A stretch of DNA of 64,000 bases from positions 1-64,000 of the forward strand of contig NZ_FOVO01000018.1 of assembly GCF_900115195.1 (NCBI RefSeq), given 5' to 3'. This DNA comes from Xenorhabdus japonica (lineage in GTDB: Bacteria; Pseudomonadota; Gammaproteobacteria; Enterobacterales; Enterobacteriaceae). Below, one piece after another: positions 9,810 through 18,508 of the stretch; within the stretch, counting starts at the first letter, position 1; every line of letters starts with the position of its first letter. The position numbers and the translations under genes are program-made. The notes beneath the pieces were generated by a model, which searched no databases, was not told where the DNA came from, and worked only from the letters and a program-made list of their open reading frames with translations.

Positions 9810-11354
9810 ATGGAAATCAGTATCCAACGTGCAGTGGTGAAAAACTTTCTCGGCAATTCGCCGGATTGGTACAAATTAGCTATCATTGTTTTTCTTATCA
9901 TCAATCCACTGGTTTATTTCTTTGTCAGTCCCTTTATTGCTGGCTGGATGCTCGTTGTTGAATTTATCTTCACATTAGCAATGGCATTAAAATGCTATCC
10001 ACTGCAACCCGGTGGGTTACTCGCCTTTGAAGCCGTCATCATCGGAATGACTTCGCCAAAACAGATAGGCCATGAAATTTCCAACAATCTGGAAGTCATT
10101 TTATTGCTGATTTTCATGGTTGCGGGTATTTACTTCATGAAACAATTACTGCTGTTTGTTTTCACAAAGCTACTGTTAAATATCCGCTCCAAAAAAATGC
10201 TGGCGCTGGCCTTCTCTCTGGCCAGTGCTTTCTTGTCCGCTTTTCTTGATGCCCTGACTGTAATTGCAGTTGTCATCAGTGTGTCAGTCGGGTTTTACGC
10301 CATTTATCACCAATTCTTTTCTCACAATATCAGCTCTGAGCTGAATGATGATAATGTCATTGACAGTAAAGATAAAAAACAGACGTTGGAGCAATTTCGG
10401 GCGTTTCTGCGTAGCCTGATGATGCATGCAGGAGTTGGTACGGCATTGGGCGGCGTAATGACAATGGTCGGTGAACCACAAAACCTGATTATTGCCAAAC
10501 ATGTTGGCTGGGATTTTGTTACCTTCTTCATCCGTATGTCACCCGTCACCATTCCTGTGTTTATTTCTGGTTTACTGATCTGTTTGCTGGTCGAACATTT
10601 TAAATTGTTTGGTTATGGTGCTGAATTACCTGAGCGGGTTCGCTCTGTCTTAGAAGATTATGACCAAAAAGCCAGTGAAAAACGCACCCGCCAAGAAAAA
10701 GTTCAGCTTGTCGTTCAGGCACTGATCGGCATTTGGTTGATAGTAGCACTGGCTTTTCATTTAGCTGAGGTGGGTTTAATTGGTCTGTCAGTCATTATTT
10801 TAGCGACCGCATTCTGTGGTATTACCGAAGAACACTCATTGGGTAAAGCGTTTGAAGAAGCCTTGCCATTCACGGCTTTGTTAACCGTATTTTTCTCTGT
10901 AGTTGCCGTGATTGTTGACCAACAACTGTTTACGCCATTTATTCAATTTGTCCTGCAATCGTCACCTACTTCACAACTTTCCTTATTCTATTTGTTCAAT
11001 GGGTTGCTCTCTACGGTTTCTGATAACGTCTTTGTCGGCACGGTTTACATTAATGAAGCCCTGACGGCTCTGAAAAATAGTCTGATTTCACAACAACAGT
11101 ATGAATATTTAGCTGTTGCCATCAACACGGGAACTAATTTACCATCTGTGGCAACCCCAAATGGGCAAGCGGCTTTTCTGTTCCTGCTGACTTCCGCCTT
11201 GTCTCCACTGATTCGTCTCTCTTATGGGCGTATGGTAATGATGGCACTACCTTATACCATTGTGATGACACTAGTAGGTCTATTATGTGTTGAATTTTGG
11301 TTAGTACCTGCCACTGAATATCTCGTCAAACTCGGTTTGATCATTCCACTGTAA
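9810..11354 (+). CDS. nhaB: Na+/H+ antiporter NhaB
   Basis: 514 residues (E. coli 513). Inner-membrane antiporter that exports Na+ in exchange for protons. Many hydrophobic segments run through the whole length (for example [21 protein letters not shown] and [22 protein letters not shown]). Conserved stretches include [46 protein letters not shown] and [19 protein letters not shown]. The ATG at 9810 follows GAGGAATATTAATAATA. It is divergent from fadR and followed by dsbB, the E. coli order. Confidence 0.95.
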   Translation: MEISIQRAVVKNFLGNSPDWYKLAIIVFLIINPLVYFFVSPFIAGWMLVVEFIFTLAMALKCYPLQPGGLLAFEAVIIGMTSPKQIGHEISNNLEVILLLIFMVAGIYFMKQLLLFVFTKLLLNIRSKKMLALAFSLASAFLSAFLDALTVIAVVISVSVGFYAIYHQFFSHNISSELNDDNVIDSKDKKQTLEQFRAFLRSLMMHAGVGTALGGVMTMVGEPQNLIIAKHVGWDFVTFFIRMSPVTIPVFISGLLICLLVEHFKLFGYGAELPERVRSVLEDYDQKASEKRTRQEKVQLVVQALIGIWLIVALAFHLAEVGLIGLSVIILATAFCGITEEHSLGKAFEEALPFTALLTVFFSVVAVIVDQQLFTPFIQFVLQSSPTSQLSLFYLFNGLLSTVSDNVFVGTVYINEALTALKNSLISQQQYEYLAVAINTGTNLPSVATPNGQAAFLFLLTSALSPLIRLSYGRMVMMALPYTIVMTLVGLLCVEFWLVPATEYLVKLGLIIPL

Positions 11355-11455
11355 TCATTAATCGAATTTATTGTTGTTTCTTTATTTTTTTATGGCAGCT
11401 AAGACGGCAAAATAACCCAATTATTTATATTGAAAAGATAGAGGGGAAAAAGTAA

Positions 11456-11968
11456 ATGTTTCAATTTTTGAAAGCGAGCTCCCAAGGGCGAGGCTCATGG
11501 TTATTAATGGCACTGACTGCTCTGCTCTTAGAAACAACAGCGCTCTACTTTCAGCATGTGATGCAACTACAACCTTGTGTAATGTGTATTTATGAGCGTG
11601 TTGCGCTGTTTGGTATTTTGGGGGCTGCGTTGTTAGGGGTAATTGCACCTAAAACTCCTTTACGTTGGCTGGCGATCCTAGTGTGGGTTTACAGCGCATG
11701 GCAAGGATTGAGACTGGCATGGGATCACACCATGATGCAGTTACACCCTTCTCCATTTAATATTTGTGAGTTCTTTGTCCAATTTCCCTCTTGGTTACCG
11801 TTAAATGATTGGTTACCTTCTGTATTCCAGGCCTATGGTGATTGTTCAATTAGGCAGTGGGAATTTTTAACATTGGATATGCCCCAATGGTTGATTGGCA
11901 TTTTTGCTGTTTATTTGTTGATAGGCGTGTTAGTGCTGGTAAGTCAGGTTTTTCGAGGCCAGAAATAG
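11456..11968 (+). CDS. dsbB: disulfide bond formation protein DsbB
   Basis: 170 residues with four predicted membrane helices. Inner-membrane quinone reductase that reoxidises periplasmic DsbA. The first redox pair is CVMC ([16 protein letters not shown]), the second consists of Cys in FNICEFF and YGDCS, as in the E. coli enzyme. Located downstream of nhaB, the conserved enterobacterial neighbour. Confidence 0.95.
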   Translation: MFQFLKASSQGRGSWLLMALTALLLETTALYFQHVMQLQPCVMCIYERVALFGILGAALLGVIAPKTPLRWLAILVWVYSAWQGLRLAWDHTMMQLHPSPFNICEFFVQFPSWLPLNDWLPSVFQAYGDCSIRQWEFLTLDMPQWLIGIFAVYLLIGVLVLVSQVFRGQK

Positions 11969-11985
11969 ATATTCAAAATAAAAAT

Positions 11986-12004
11986 CCCCCTGCCATGCAG
12001 GGGG
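11986..12004. terminator. strong GC hairpin after dsbB, probably bidirectional
   Basis: CCCCCTGC-CAT-GCAGGGGG is a perfect 8-bp stem with a 3-base loop, 17 bases after the dsbB stop. On the minus strand it is followed by a T-run (ATTTTTATTTT), so it would also stop transcripts from the araC-type gene at 12142-13122. Confidence 0.75.
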
Positions 12005-12026
12005 TGTCAAATTTAATCATAAAAAA

Positions 12027-12090
12027 CACTGTGTAACCGGAGTGAGTGAGCGCTACCAACAAAGAGGCAACTTGAAAGACGAAGGGTATA
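12027..12090. repeat. partial ERIC-type repeat (right half)
   Basis: CACTGTGTAACCGGAGTGAGTGAGC..CAACAAAGAGGCAACTTGAAAGACGAAGGGTATA is nearly identical to the right half of the copy at 2784-2911. The left half is missing. It marks the border between the dsbB backbone and the inserted siderophore locus. Confidence 0.8.
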
Positions 12091-12141
12091 TAATTGATTG
12101 TATTAATGCCAATTAACAAATGGATCTCACATTCAAAACTT

Positions 12142-13122
12142 CTACTGATTTCCTGCTGTAATATGTTCTGCCCTTAATGTATAACTCACTGCATATTTAG
12201 CCTGCCATGCTTTAGGGTTGATCAAATAATGTTGCCGGAAGCGTTTAGAAAAGTGGCTTGGACTGGAATAACCCACCGCGGCAGCAACCTCAATGACACT
12301 CATCCCTTTTTTCAATAAATCTTCCGCCGTAGTCATACGAACATTTTCCAGATATTGATGGAAGGTACGAAAAACAACTGCACGGAATCCTTCTTTTAAT
12401 TTTCGCTCATTCAAACCCACTGCTCTTGAGAGCGATTTTATTGTCCAAGGGTAATGATAGTCGCTGTTAATTATTTTTATCGCATTATAAACAGCTCGTC
12501 GCTGCAAGCAATTAATTGCATTATATTGGCAGTCATAAATTTGAGCAGTCACACAAGCGAGTATTTCTAACGCTTTGGCCTTTAAATAAACCTTTCTGAC
12601 GCTACCATTTAATTGACATTCCTCTATTTGATTAACTATCTGCATAAATGGTGGATAGATAGGACGAGCCATCATCAAGACATCACTATAACTAGCATTT
12701 TTTTCAAAACCAGCCGTTAATTGGGTAAAAGATGGTAACTCCTGGGCTTCAATTTCGTTCAGAGAAAAACGAATATCAAGAATACGCCATGTTCCACAAC
12801 CAAAGAAATTCATGCCACGCGTCATCTTAGGCGAATAGAAAAAAATCATTGTTCCCGGATTAATATCTAAATCATCGCCATTCTCAATCGCCATTTTTCC
12901 TTTTCCACTTAAAATAAAAGCAATTGATACCGTAGGCGGCCCTTCACAATATTCTGTAAAATCTTTATTCAGTTCAAGACGAATCCGGTTTATGTGAATT
13001 CCATCAGATAACTCCTCCGTTAATAACGAAGGGTTTATATTACTTTTCTCCATCTGTGAAGGTATATAAGTGCAACGGCCAGCAGTGAAAACTTCCAATT
13101 TCTCGCTATAAATCGTCTTCAT
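12142..13122 (-). CDS. ybtA: AraC-family regulator of the siderophore locus (YbtA-like)
   Basis: 326 residues from the ATG at 13122, which has AGGGGA just upstream; an in-frame ATG at 13155 would add 11 residues but lacks a ribosome site. The N-terminal part is a cupin-like sensor region (TVSIAFILSGKGKMAIENGDD). The C-terminus has the double HTH of AraC proteins: IKSLSRAVGLNERKLKEGF and VIEVAAAVGYSSPSHFSKRFRQHY. It is divergent from a FyuA-like receptor. In Yersinia, YbtA with the siderophore activates the ybt promoters and represses itself; the same role is inferred here. The intergenic region holds a Fur box and a tandem repeat that may be its operator. Confidence 0.85.
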   Translation of the reverse strand: MKTIYSEKLEVFTAGRCTYIPSQMEKSNINPSLLTEELSDGIHINRIRLELNKDFTEYCEGPPTVSIAFILSGKGKMAIENGDDLDINPGTMIFFYSPKMTRGMNFFGCGTWRILDIRFSLNEIEAQELPSFTQLTAGFEKNASYSDVLMMARPIYPPFMQIVNQIEECQLNGSVRKVYLKAKALEILACVTAQIYDCQYNAINCLQRRAVYNAIKIINSDYHYPWTIKSLSRAVGLNERKLKEGFRAVVFRTFHQYLENVRMTTAEDLLKKGMSVIEVAAAVGYSSPSHFSKRFRQHYLINPKAWQAKYAVSYTLRAEHITAGNQ

Positions 13123-13257
13123 GAGATCCCCTGTAAAATTAGCATCAGATTCCATTTCAAAAGCTATTTACTCAATAAAAACAGCATATTGTGTGTGCTT
13201 AGGGCATTATACTTTTATTTTATATATATACATAATGTAAATATCACGCAATTTATC

Positions 13258-13276
13258 ATTAATGATAATCATTATC
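13258..13276. promoter_or_regulatory. Fur box between ybtA-like and fyuA-like genes
   Basis: ATTAATGATAATCATTATC matches the classical 19-bp Fur consensus at 17 of 19 positions by eye. It lies 135 bp upstream of the regulator start and 141 bp upstream of the receptor start, so it could repress both divergent promoters when iron is plentiful. Confidence 0.85.
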
Positions 13277-13292
13277 AATAGTACGTATTGCG

Positions 13293-13342
13293 CTACTTTT
13301 GTCCCTATCCCGTTAGCTCTACTTTTCTACTCCCGCTAGTCT
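13293..13342. promoter_or_regulatory. two tandem direct repeats, candidate AraC-protein operator
   Basis: CTACTTTT starts both units, at 13293 and 13319. Unit 1 is 26 bp (then GTCCCTATCCCGTTAGCT) and unit 2 is 24 bp (then CTACTCCCGCTAGTCT). AraC-family activators such as YbtA bind adjacent direct repeats just upstream of the -35 region. The repeats lie between the Fur box and the receptor start, about 75 bp before the ATG at 13418. Confidence 0.55.
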
Positions 13343-13417
13343 CCCTGAGATGTTTTTTGTTTTACCACACTTGGTTTTTGTAAAACATGATTTGGAAAGG
13401 CATAGAAGGTATCTAAT

Positions 13418-15424
13418 ATGAAAAAAAAATATGTTAAGGCGTCTGTTTTATGTTGCCTGATATCACCTGTAGCTTGGGCGGAAAATGAGCCTGAATCTAA
13501 AGAAGATATTTTGATCGTAACGGCGAATAAACGAGAAGAAGCATTAAATAAAGTTGACGGCAGCATTTTAGTTAAAACTGGCGAAGAACTTGAGCAAGCG
13601 GGTATCACCCAATTACAGGATCTTGAACGTGCTTTCCCCGGCTTACAAATCCGCTCTCGCGGTAACCGAACCTATTCGGCAACCACAATTCGGGGTATCA
13701 GCTCACCCGATTACTATTCACCCTCCATTCGAATTTATGTTGATGGCGTTCCTCAGGATCACCAATTTCTAACACAAGAATTAATCAATGTAGAACGTGT
13801 CGAATTATTGCGTGGCCCTCAAGGCACTTTGTATGGCGGAAACGCCCAAGCGGGTATTATCAATATTATCACTCGCTCTCCAAAAGAAGGCCCTTGGCTT
13901 AACCTTTCTGGTAATTATTCTAAGTTGAAACAAAGCGGTTCTTTCAGCGGTTCAACATCTCTTATTGAAGGCATTCTTTATGGCAGTACGAGCCTACGCT
14001 GGGTAAAAGAACCCGGGCAAATTGATGCACCAAATCGGGGTGCTAAAAATATTGATTCCAGCAAAACCTGGTTAGGTAAAGGACAACTGACATTTGCGCC
14101 GGATGATTCCCCTTTCAGTGCTGAACTTAGCTTTGCTCATGAAGATCTCAACTCACATGAAGAACTTTATTTAACTGACGAGCAATTCCGTCGGAAAGAA
14201 TACGATGGCTCTACCCCTGATTTAAAACGGCGAGTTAACAGTTATGCGCTGAAAGCTGAATATGATTTTGGTGAGAGTGCATTGACCAGTGTCACTTCTT
14301 ATCAGGATCGCGATATCTTCCGTAATTTCGTCGGGGGTAAATGGAAAGAGAAACACCACGCCACAACCCAGGAACTACGTTTAAATTCCAACTACTCAAA
14401 TGGGATAACCAGTGTTCTCGGCGGTTGGTTCTCAGATGAAAATAGTAAACATCTGGTTGGTGCTTATCCTGGTTACTATAGTGATTCCCTTAACACAATT
14501 AAATCAAAGTCACTAGCACTGTTTGGTGAAGTTAAATTACCGGTTGTTTCTCAATGGGATCTGACCCTTGGCGGACGTTTGTCACATAAGAAATCGCAGA
14601 TAGCCTATACAGGCCGTTCTGGCCTGGCGGCGGTCGACGCATTTGATAATCAAGTTTCCAACAACGAGTTTACCCCTAAAGCGGCTTTGGGCTGGCAATT
14701 CACGCCTGATACCCGTTTCTATGTTTCTGCCACTAAAGGTTATAAACCCGGCGGGTTCAACAATATTGTTTCCTCTGCCAATGATAAAAAACCTTACGAT
14801 ACCGAAACTTCAGACAATTATGAATTCGGCTGGAATACCGCATTCTTTGATGATGCCGTGACGTTAAACAGCGCGGTTTATTATATCCTTTCAAAAGACA
14901 AGCAGATCTATGTTGGGCCTATTGGCATGCAATCCATTCGCAATACCGGAAAAGCAGAAAGTAAAGGGATTGAACTGAGTAGCCAGATCAAACCAATGCA
15001 AGGACTCAGAGTTTCACTGGGCGGCAATATAGGTAAATCAAACTTCACTCATGCAACCGATACAGCAACTGGTGCCAGTTACAACGGCAAACGGCTGCCA
15101 TATGCGCCAGGTATTATGCTTAATGCCAGTGTCGACTATCTTATTGATCAAACATTATTACCAGGCAACCTCTATGTAAATGCTGGTGCCCGCCACTATT
15201 CAAAAAGCTACTTTAATGAAGCGAATACTCTTGAACAAGGCGCATATACTCTCTATGACGCTTCATTAAGTTTAGAAATGGCTCACGGTGTTAATGTCAA
15301 ACTTTATGGCGAAAATCTGGGCAACAAAAAGCACCGAGTCTCTAGTTTCCAGCAAGGCCCCAGTACGCTCAGTATGATAAGTAAGGGCTTAAATGTTGGG
15401 CTGGACGTGAGCGTTGCACTATGA
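13418..15424 (+). CDS. fyuA: TonB-dependent siderophore receptor, FyuA-like
   Basis: 668 residues (FyuA 673). Outer-membrane gated barrel that imports the ferric siderophore with TonB energy. Signal peptide MKKKYVKASVLCCLISPVAWA, cleavage after Ala21; TonB box DILIVTA at residues 30-36; plug domain with RGISSPDYYSPSIRIYVDGVPQ cut into short signatures such as GTLYGGNAQAGIINIITRSP; C-terminal beta-barrel ending in an aromatic-free strand ..GLNVGLDVSVAL. First gene of a long plus-strand operon; the next gene overlaps it by ATGA at 15421-15424. Confidence 0.9.
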   Translation: MKKKYVKASVLCCLISPVAWAENEPESKEDILIVTANKREEALNKVDGSILVKTGEELEQAGITQLQDLERAFPGLQIRSRGNRTYSATTIRGISSPDYYSPSIRIYVDGVPQDHQFLTQELINVERVELLRGPQGTLYGGNAQAGIINIITRSPKEGPWLNLSGNYSKLKQSGSFSGSTSLIEGILYGSTSLRWVKEPGQIDAPNRGAKNIDSSKTWLGKGQLTFAPDDSPFSAELSFAHEDLNSHEELYLTDEQFRRKEYDGSTPDLKRRVNSYALKAEYDFGESALTSVTSYQDRDIFRNFVGGKWKEKHHATTQELRLNSNYSNGITSVLGGWFSDENSKHLVGAYPGYYSDSLNTIKSKSLALFGEVKLPVVSQWDLTLGGRLSHKKSQIAYTGRSGLAAVDAFDNQVSNNEFTPKAALGWQFTPDTRFYVSATKGYKPGGFNNIVSSANDKKPYDTETSDNYEFGWNTAFFDDAVTLNSAVYYILSKDKQIYVGPIGMQSIRNTGKAESKGIELSSQIKPMQGLRVSLGGNIGKSNFTHATDTATGASYNGKRLPYAPGIMLNASVDYLIDQTLLPGNLYVNAGARHYSKSYFNEANTLEQGAYTLYDASLSLEMAHGVNVKLYGENLGNKKHRVSSFQQGPSTLSMISKGLNVGLDVSVAL

Positions 15425-16677
15425 CGCAAACACACAATATTGCAAATTCCCGTCACGTTTCGTTACTGCTTCTGACTTTGGCTGGTGTTTACACCATCCA
15501 AAGTACCATTGGCATGTTAACGTTACAAAGTATGCCCGCATTTTTGCGCAGCCACGGTGTAACGCCGGATAAGATAGGGTTACTTTATCTGTTGATGTTA
15601 CCTTGGGCATGCAAATTCCTTTGGGCACCGATTGTAGAGCGCTATCGCAAATCAGGTTCGGGGGATACTCACCCCCGCCGCCTCATGCTCTGGGGTAATC
15701 TGCTGATTATCCTGCTTTTCTGTGCAATGTCATTGGCAACCCCCGCTGAACATATGCCACTGATTATTGCGGCTCTGTTTCTGATAACACTTTGTCTGAC
15801 CGTCGTAGATACCACTACAGATGGTCATGCTATTGACCGATTATCACCACAACACCGCCCCTGGAGCAATGTCATGCAAGTCGGGGGCGGTTATCTGGGA
15901 GCCATTATCGGCAGCGGCCTGTTTTTATATCTGACGTCACTGTATGGCTGGCACATTGGTGCAGGTGCATTAACCATTGTAATTCTCTTGATGTCACTGC
16001 CTATTTTGTTCATCCGAAAAACTCAGGGAAAGCAACAACCGGATGTTTCAAAGGTTGTTATAACGCCCTCCCTGAAGAGTGCATTACGCCGGACTCCGGT
16101 TAAACAGGCATTGGTTTTAATACTGTTGTGCATGATTGGTACACGCCTGTCACTCGGTATGCTCTCTCCATTTTTAATCGATCGCGGAGTGGATTTAACC
16201 CAACTTGGCATCATTGCGGCCAGCGGTGGTGCATTAGCCGGATTATCCGGTGTCCTGTTTGGCGGAATCATTGTGCGTAAATTAGGGGCGATTCAAACAT
16301 TATTGGGCCTTATGCTGCTTGAATGCATAGTATTAGTAGGAATTTTCTGGCTTGCCCAACAATCGGAATCCTCTGTATCCCTACTTTCAGTTGTATACGT
16401 CCTCATCACGTTAATCACCGCGGCCAAATTTGTTGCCTTATATACCCAAATGATGTCTCTGGCGGCAGGTACACAATCTGGTGTGGATTTTGCGTTGATG
16501 CAATCCGCAGATATGAGTATTGCGATCATCTGTTCAATACTGGGTGGACTGATTGTAACTAAAGCAAGCTACGCTTCCCTTTTTGCTCTTGCATCACTCT
16601 TCACCCTCGCAGGCCTATTTTGGGCATTACGCAAACACCACGATTTCCAAAAGGAAAACACCTATGCTCAGTCATGA
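15421..16677 (+). CDS. ybtX: MFS transporter, YbtX/Irp8-like
   Basis: 418 residues, about 12 hydrophobic segments. Major facilitator protein similar in size and position to YbtX, the signal-transducer-like MFS protein of the yersiniabactin locus whose exact role is unsettled (siderophore export or zinc acquisition have been discussed). Visible features: WACKFLWAPIVERY, VVDTTTDGHAIDRLSP and MQVGGGYLGAIIGSG. It overlaps the receptor gene upstream by 4 bases and the ABC gene downstream by 14, so translation is probably coupled. Confidence 0.85.
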   Translation: MTQTHNIANSRHVSLLLLTLAGVYTIQSTIGMLTLQSMPAFLRSHGVTPDKIGLLYLLMLPWACKFLWAPIVERYRKSGSGDTHPRRLMLWGNLLIILLFCAMSLATPAEHMPLIIAALFLITLCLTVVDTTTDGHAIDRLSPQHRPWSNVMQVGGGYLGAIIGSGLFLYLTSLYGWHIGAGALTIVILLMSLPILFIRKTQGKQQPDVSKVVITPSLKSALRRTPVKQALVLILLCMIGTRLSLGMLSPFLIDRGVDLTQLGIIAASGGALAGLSGVLFGGIIVRKLGAIQTLLGLMLLECIVLVGIFWLAQQSESSVSLLSVVYVLITLITAAKFVALYTQMMSLAAGTQSGVDFALMQSADMSIAIICSILGGLIVTKASYASLFALASLFTLAGLFWALRKHHDFQKENTYAQS

Positions 16678-18508
16678 TTCTTCTGTGCAGAACTCGCCAG
16701 AGCAACGCGCTGCTGATGCCGGAGTTATTAAGGCATTGTGGAATATGATGTGCCCATACCGCACTCTCAGTTATGTTGCTATTGCGCTTGCTATTGTTTC
16801 TGCGGGTCTGCAAATACTACCGGCAGCAATTGCCGGGTTGATTACCCAATCTATCTATGACGGGCAATATGATACGTTACTGAGTTACGGCATCATATTA
16901 TTAAGCGCCACCTTTGCTGCAATGCTGACTTTCAGTGGCTCGACATTTGTTTCTCATTTGATCGCCGCCGACGTACAGGCTGATGTCCGTCGTAACATCA
17001 GCAGCAAGTTGAAGTCTGTTCCCCTTGGTTTCTTTATGCAGACCGACAGCAGTGAAATCAAGAAAATAATGCTGGATGACGTCGAACAGCTTGAAGATGG
17101 TATTGCCCATATCATCCCAGAGATGTCCGCAACTTTATTCGGCCCATTGATTGCATTAAGTGTTATGTTGGCCATTGATTGGCGGTTAGCATTAGCAGCA
17201 TTCGCCCCGACTTTGGGCGCTTGTTTATTATTCATCTATATTCAGATGAAAGTTCAAACCACAACTCAGCGCTTTTACGCAGCCCAAAATCGTATCGCTT
17301 CGACCATGGGCGAAGTTATCAATGCAATCCCTGTGGTAAAAACCTATTCAGGTGGCAATATTGCGCTACAGCGAGCGGAAGAAGCATTTACCGCCCTGAC
17401 ACGTATTATCGATGTTTGGGTTGAGAAAGTGCAGGTCAAATCCAGCCGTTTTTTTGTATTATCCAGCGCTAACCTGTTGTTTGTGCTCCCTTTGGCAGTC
17501 TGGCTATTTAGCCGACAAGAAATCTCTGTATTTGAATTCACCTTCTTTATTCTGGCTGCTATGGCATTCGGCAATATTGCCTCATCCATGTTCGCTGTGA
17601 TGACACGTTTGCAACAGCAAGAGGCATTAATCACACGTTATCACTGGTTAATGAATCAACCTGAATTAACACCATGTACTCAGAGTCAAACATCTGTCGA
17701 TCAGACCCCTGTCGATCAAATGCCTATTGATCATAACGTGACTTTACATAATGTCAGTTTCTCCTATCAAGATGGGCAGGATAATGCATTAAATAACATC
17801 TCGTTTTCCGTACCTGCCGGAAGTTCACTGGCTTTGGTCGGAGCCAGTGGTTCTGGTAAATCCACGGTAGCCAGTTTGATTGCTCGTCTTTGGGACCCGC
17901 AGCAAGGAAAAATTACTATTGGAGGGATTGATATCCGCAATATGGATGAACCCACTCTGCGTAATAACATCTCTTTCGTTTTCCAGCGAATCTTTTTGTT
18001 CAACGATACGATAGCCAACAACATCCGACTGGCCCGCCCTGATGCTTCCCAAGCTGAAGTTGAAGCTGCGGCTACCGCAGCACAAGCACACCAATTTATC
18101 CAGCAGTTACCACAAGGCTACAACACCGTGCTTAACAATGGGATCAGCTTATCGGTAGGAGAAAAACAGCGTATCGCTGTTGCCGCAGCTATCCTGAAAA
18201 ACGCGCCAATTCTTGTTCTGGACGAAGCTACAGCTTATGCCGATCCAGAGTGCGAAAAAGAGATGCAACAAGCACTCAATGCGCTATGCCACACTAAGAC
18301 AGGCCGCAATAAGACAGTGATTGTTATTGCCCACCGCCTGCCAACTATCCGTCATCTTGATCAAATCGTAGTCTTGGATAAAGGACAAATCATTGAGCAA
18401 GGTACTCATGATGAACTGGTCACACAGCAAGGCTCGTATGCCAAGCAGTGGGCAGCTTGGCGGGGAGAAAATACCGGAACAGGAGTAAATTATCATGGGG
18501 TTATTTAA
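16664..18508 (+). CDS. ybtP: ABC transporter half, YbtP-like permease-ATPase
   Basis: 614 residues from the ATG at 16664 (AAGGAAAACACCT before it). An upstream in-frame ATG at 16583 would add 27 residues lying inside ybtX, which I reject. N-terminal transmembrane domain (to about residue 330) and C-terminal nucleotide-binding domain with Walker A VGASGSGKST and Walker B ILVLDEATA. The signature motif reads SLSVGEKQR instead of LSGGQ/E. YbtP and YbtQ form an inner-membrane heterodimer that imports ferric yersiniabactin. The linker before the ATPase has a short repeat (VDQTPVDQMPID). Confidence 0.88.
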   Translation: MLSHDSSVQNSPEQRAADAGVIKALWNMMCPYRTLSYVAIALAIVSAGLQILPAAIAGLITQSIYDGQYDTLLSYGIILLSATFAAMLTFSGSTFVSHLIAADVQADVRRNISSKLKSVPLGFFMQTDSSEIKKIMLDDVEQLEDGIAHIIPEMSATLFGPLIALSVMLAIDWRLALAAFAPTLGACLLFIYIQMKVQTTTQRFYAAQNRIASTMGEVINAIPVVKTYSGGNIALQRAEEAFTALTRIIDVWVEKVQVKSSRFFVLSSANLLFVLPLAVWLFSRQEISVFEFTFFILAAMAFGNIASSMFAVMTRLQQQEALITRYHWLMNQPELTPCTQSQTSVDQTPVDQMPIDHNVTLHNVSFSYQDGQDNALNNISFSVPAGSSLALVGASGSGKSTVASLIARLWDPQQGKITIGGIDIRNMDEPTLRNNISFVFQRIFLFNDTIANNIRLARPDASQAEVEAAATAAQAHQFIQQLPQGYNTVLNNGISLSVGEKQRIAVAAAILKNAPILVLDEATAYADPECEKEMQQALNALCHTKTGRNKTVIVIAHRLPTIRHLDQIVVLDKGQIIEQGTHDELVTQQGSYAKQWAAWRGENTGTGVNYHGVI

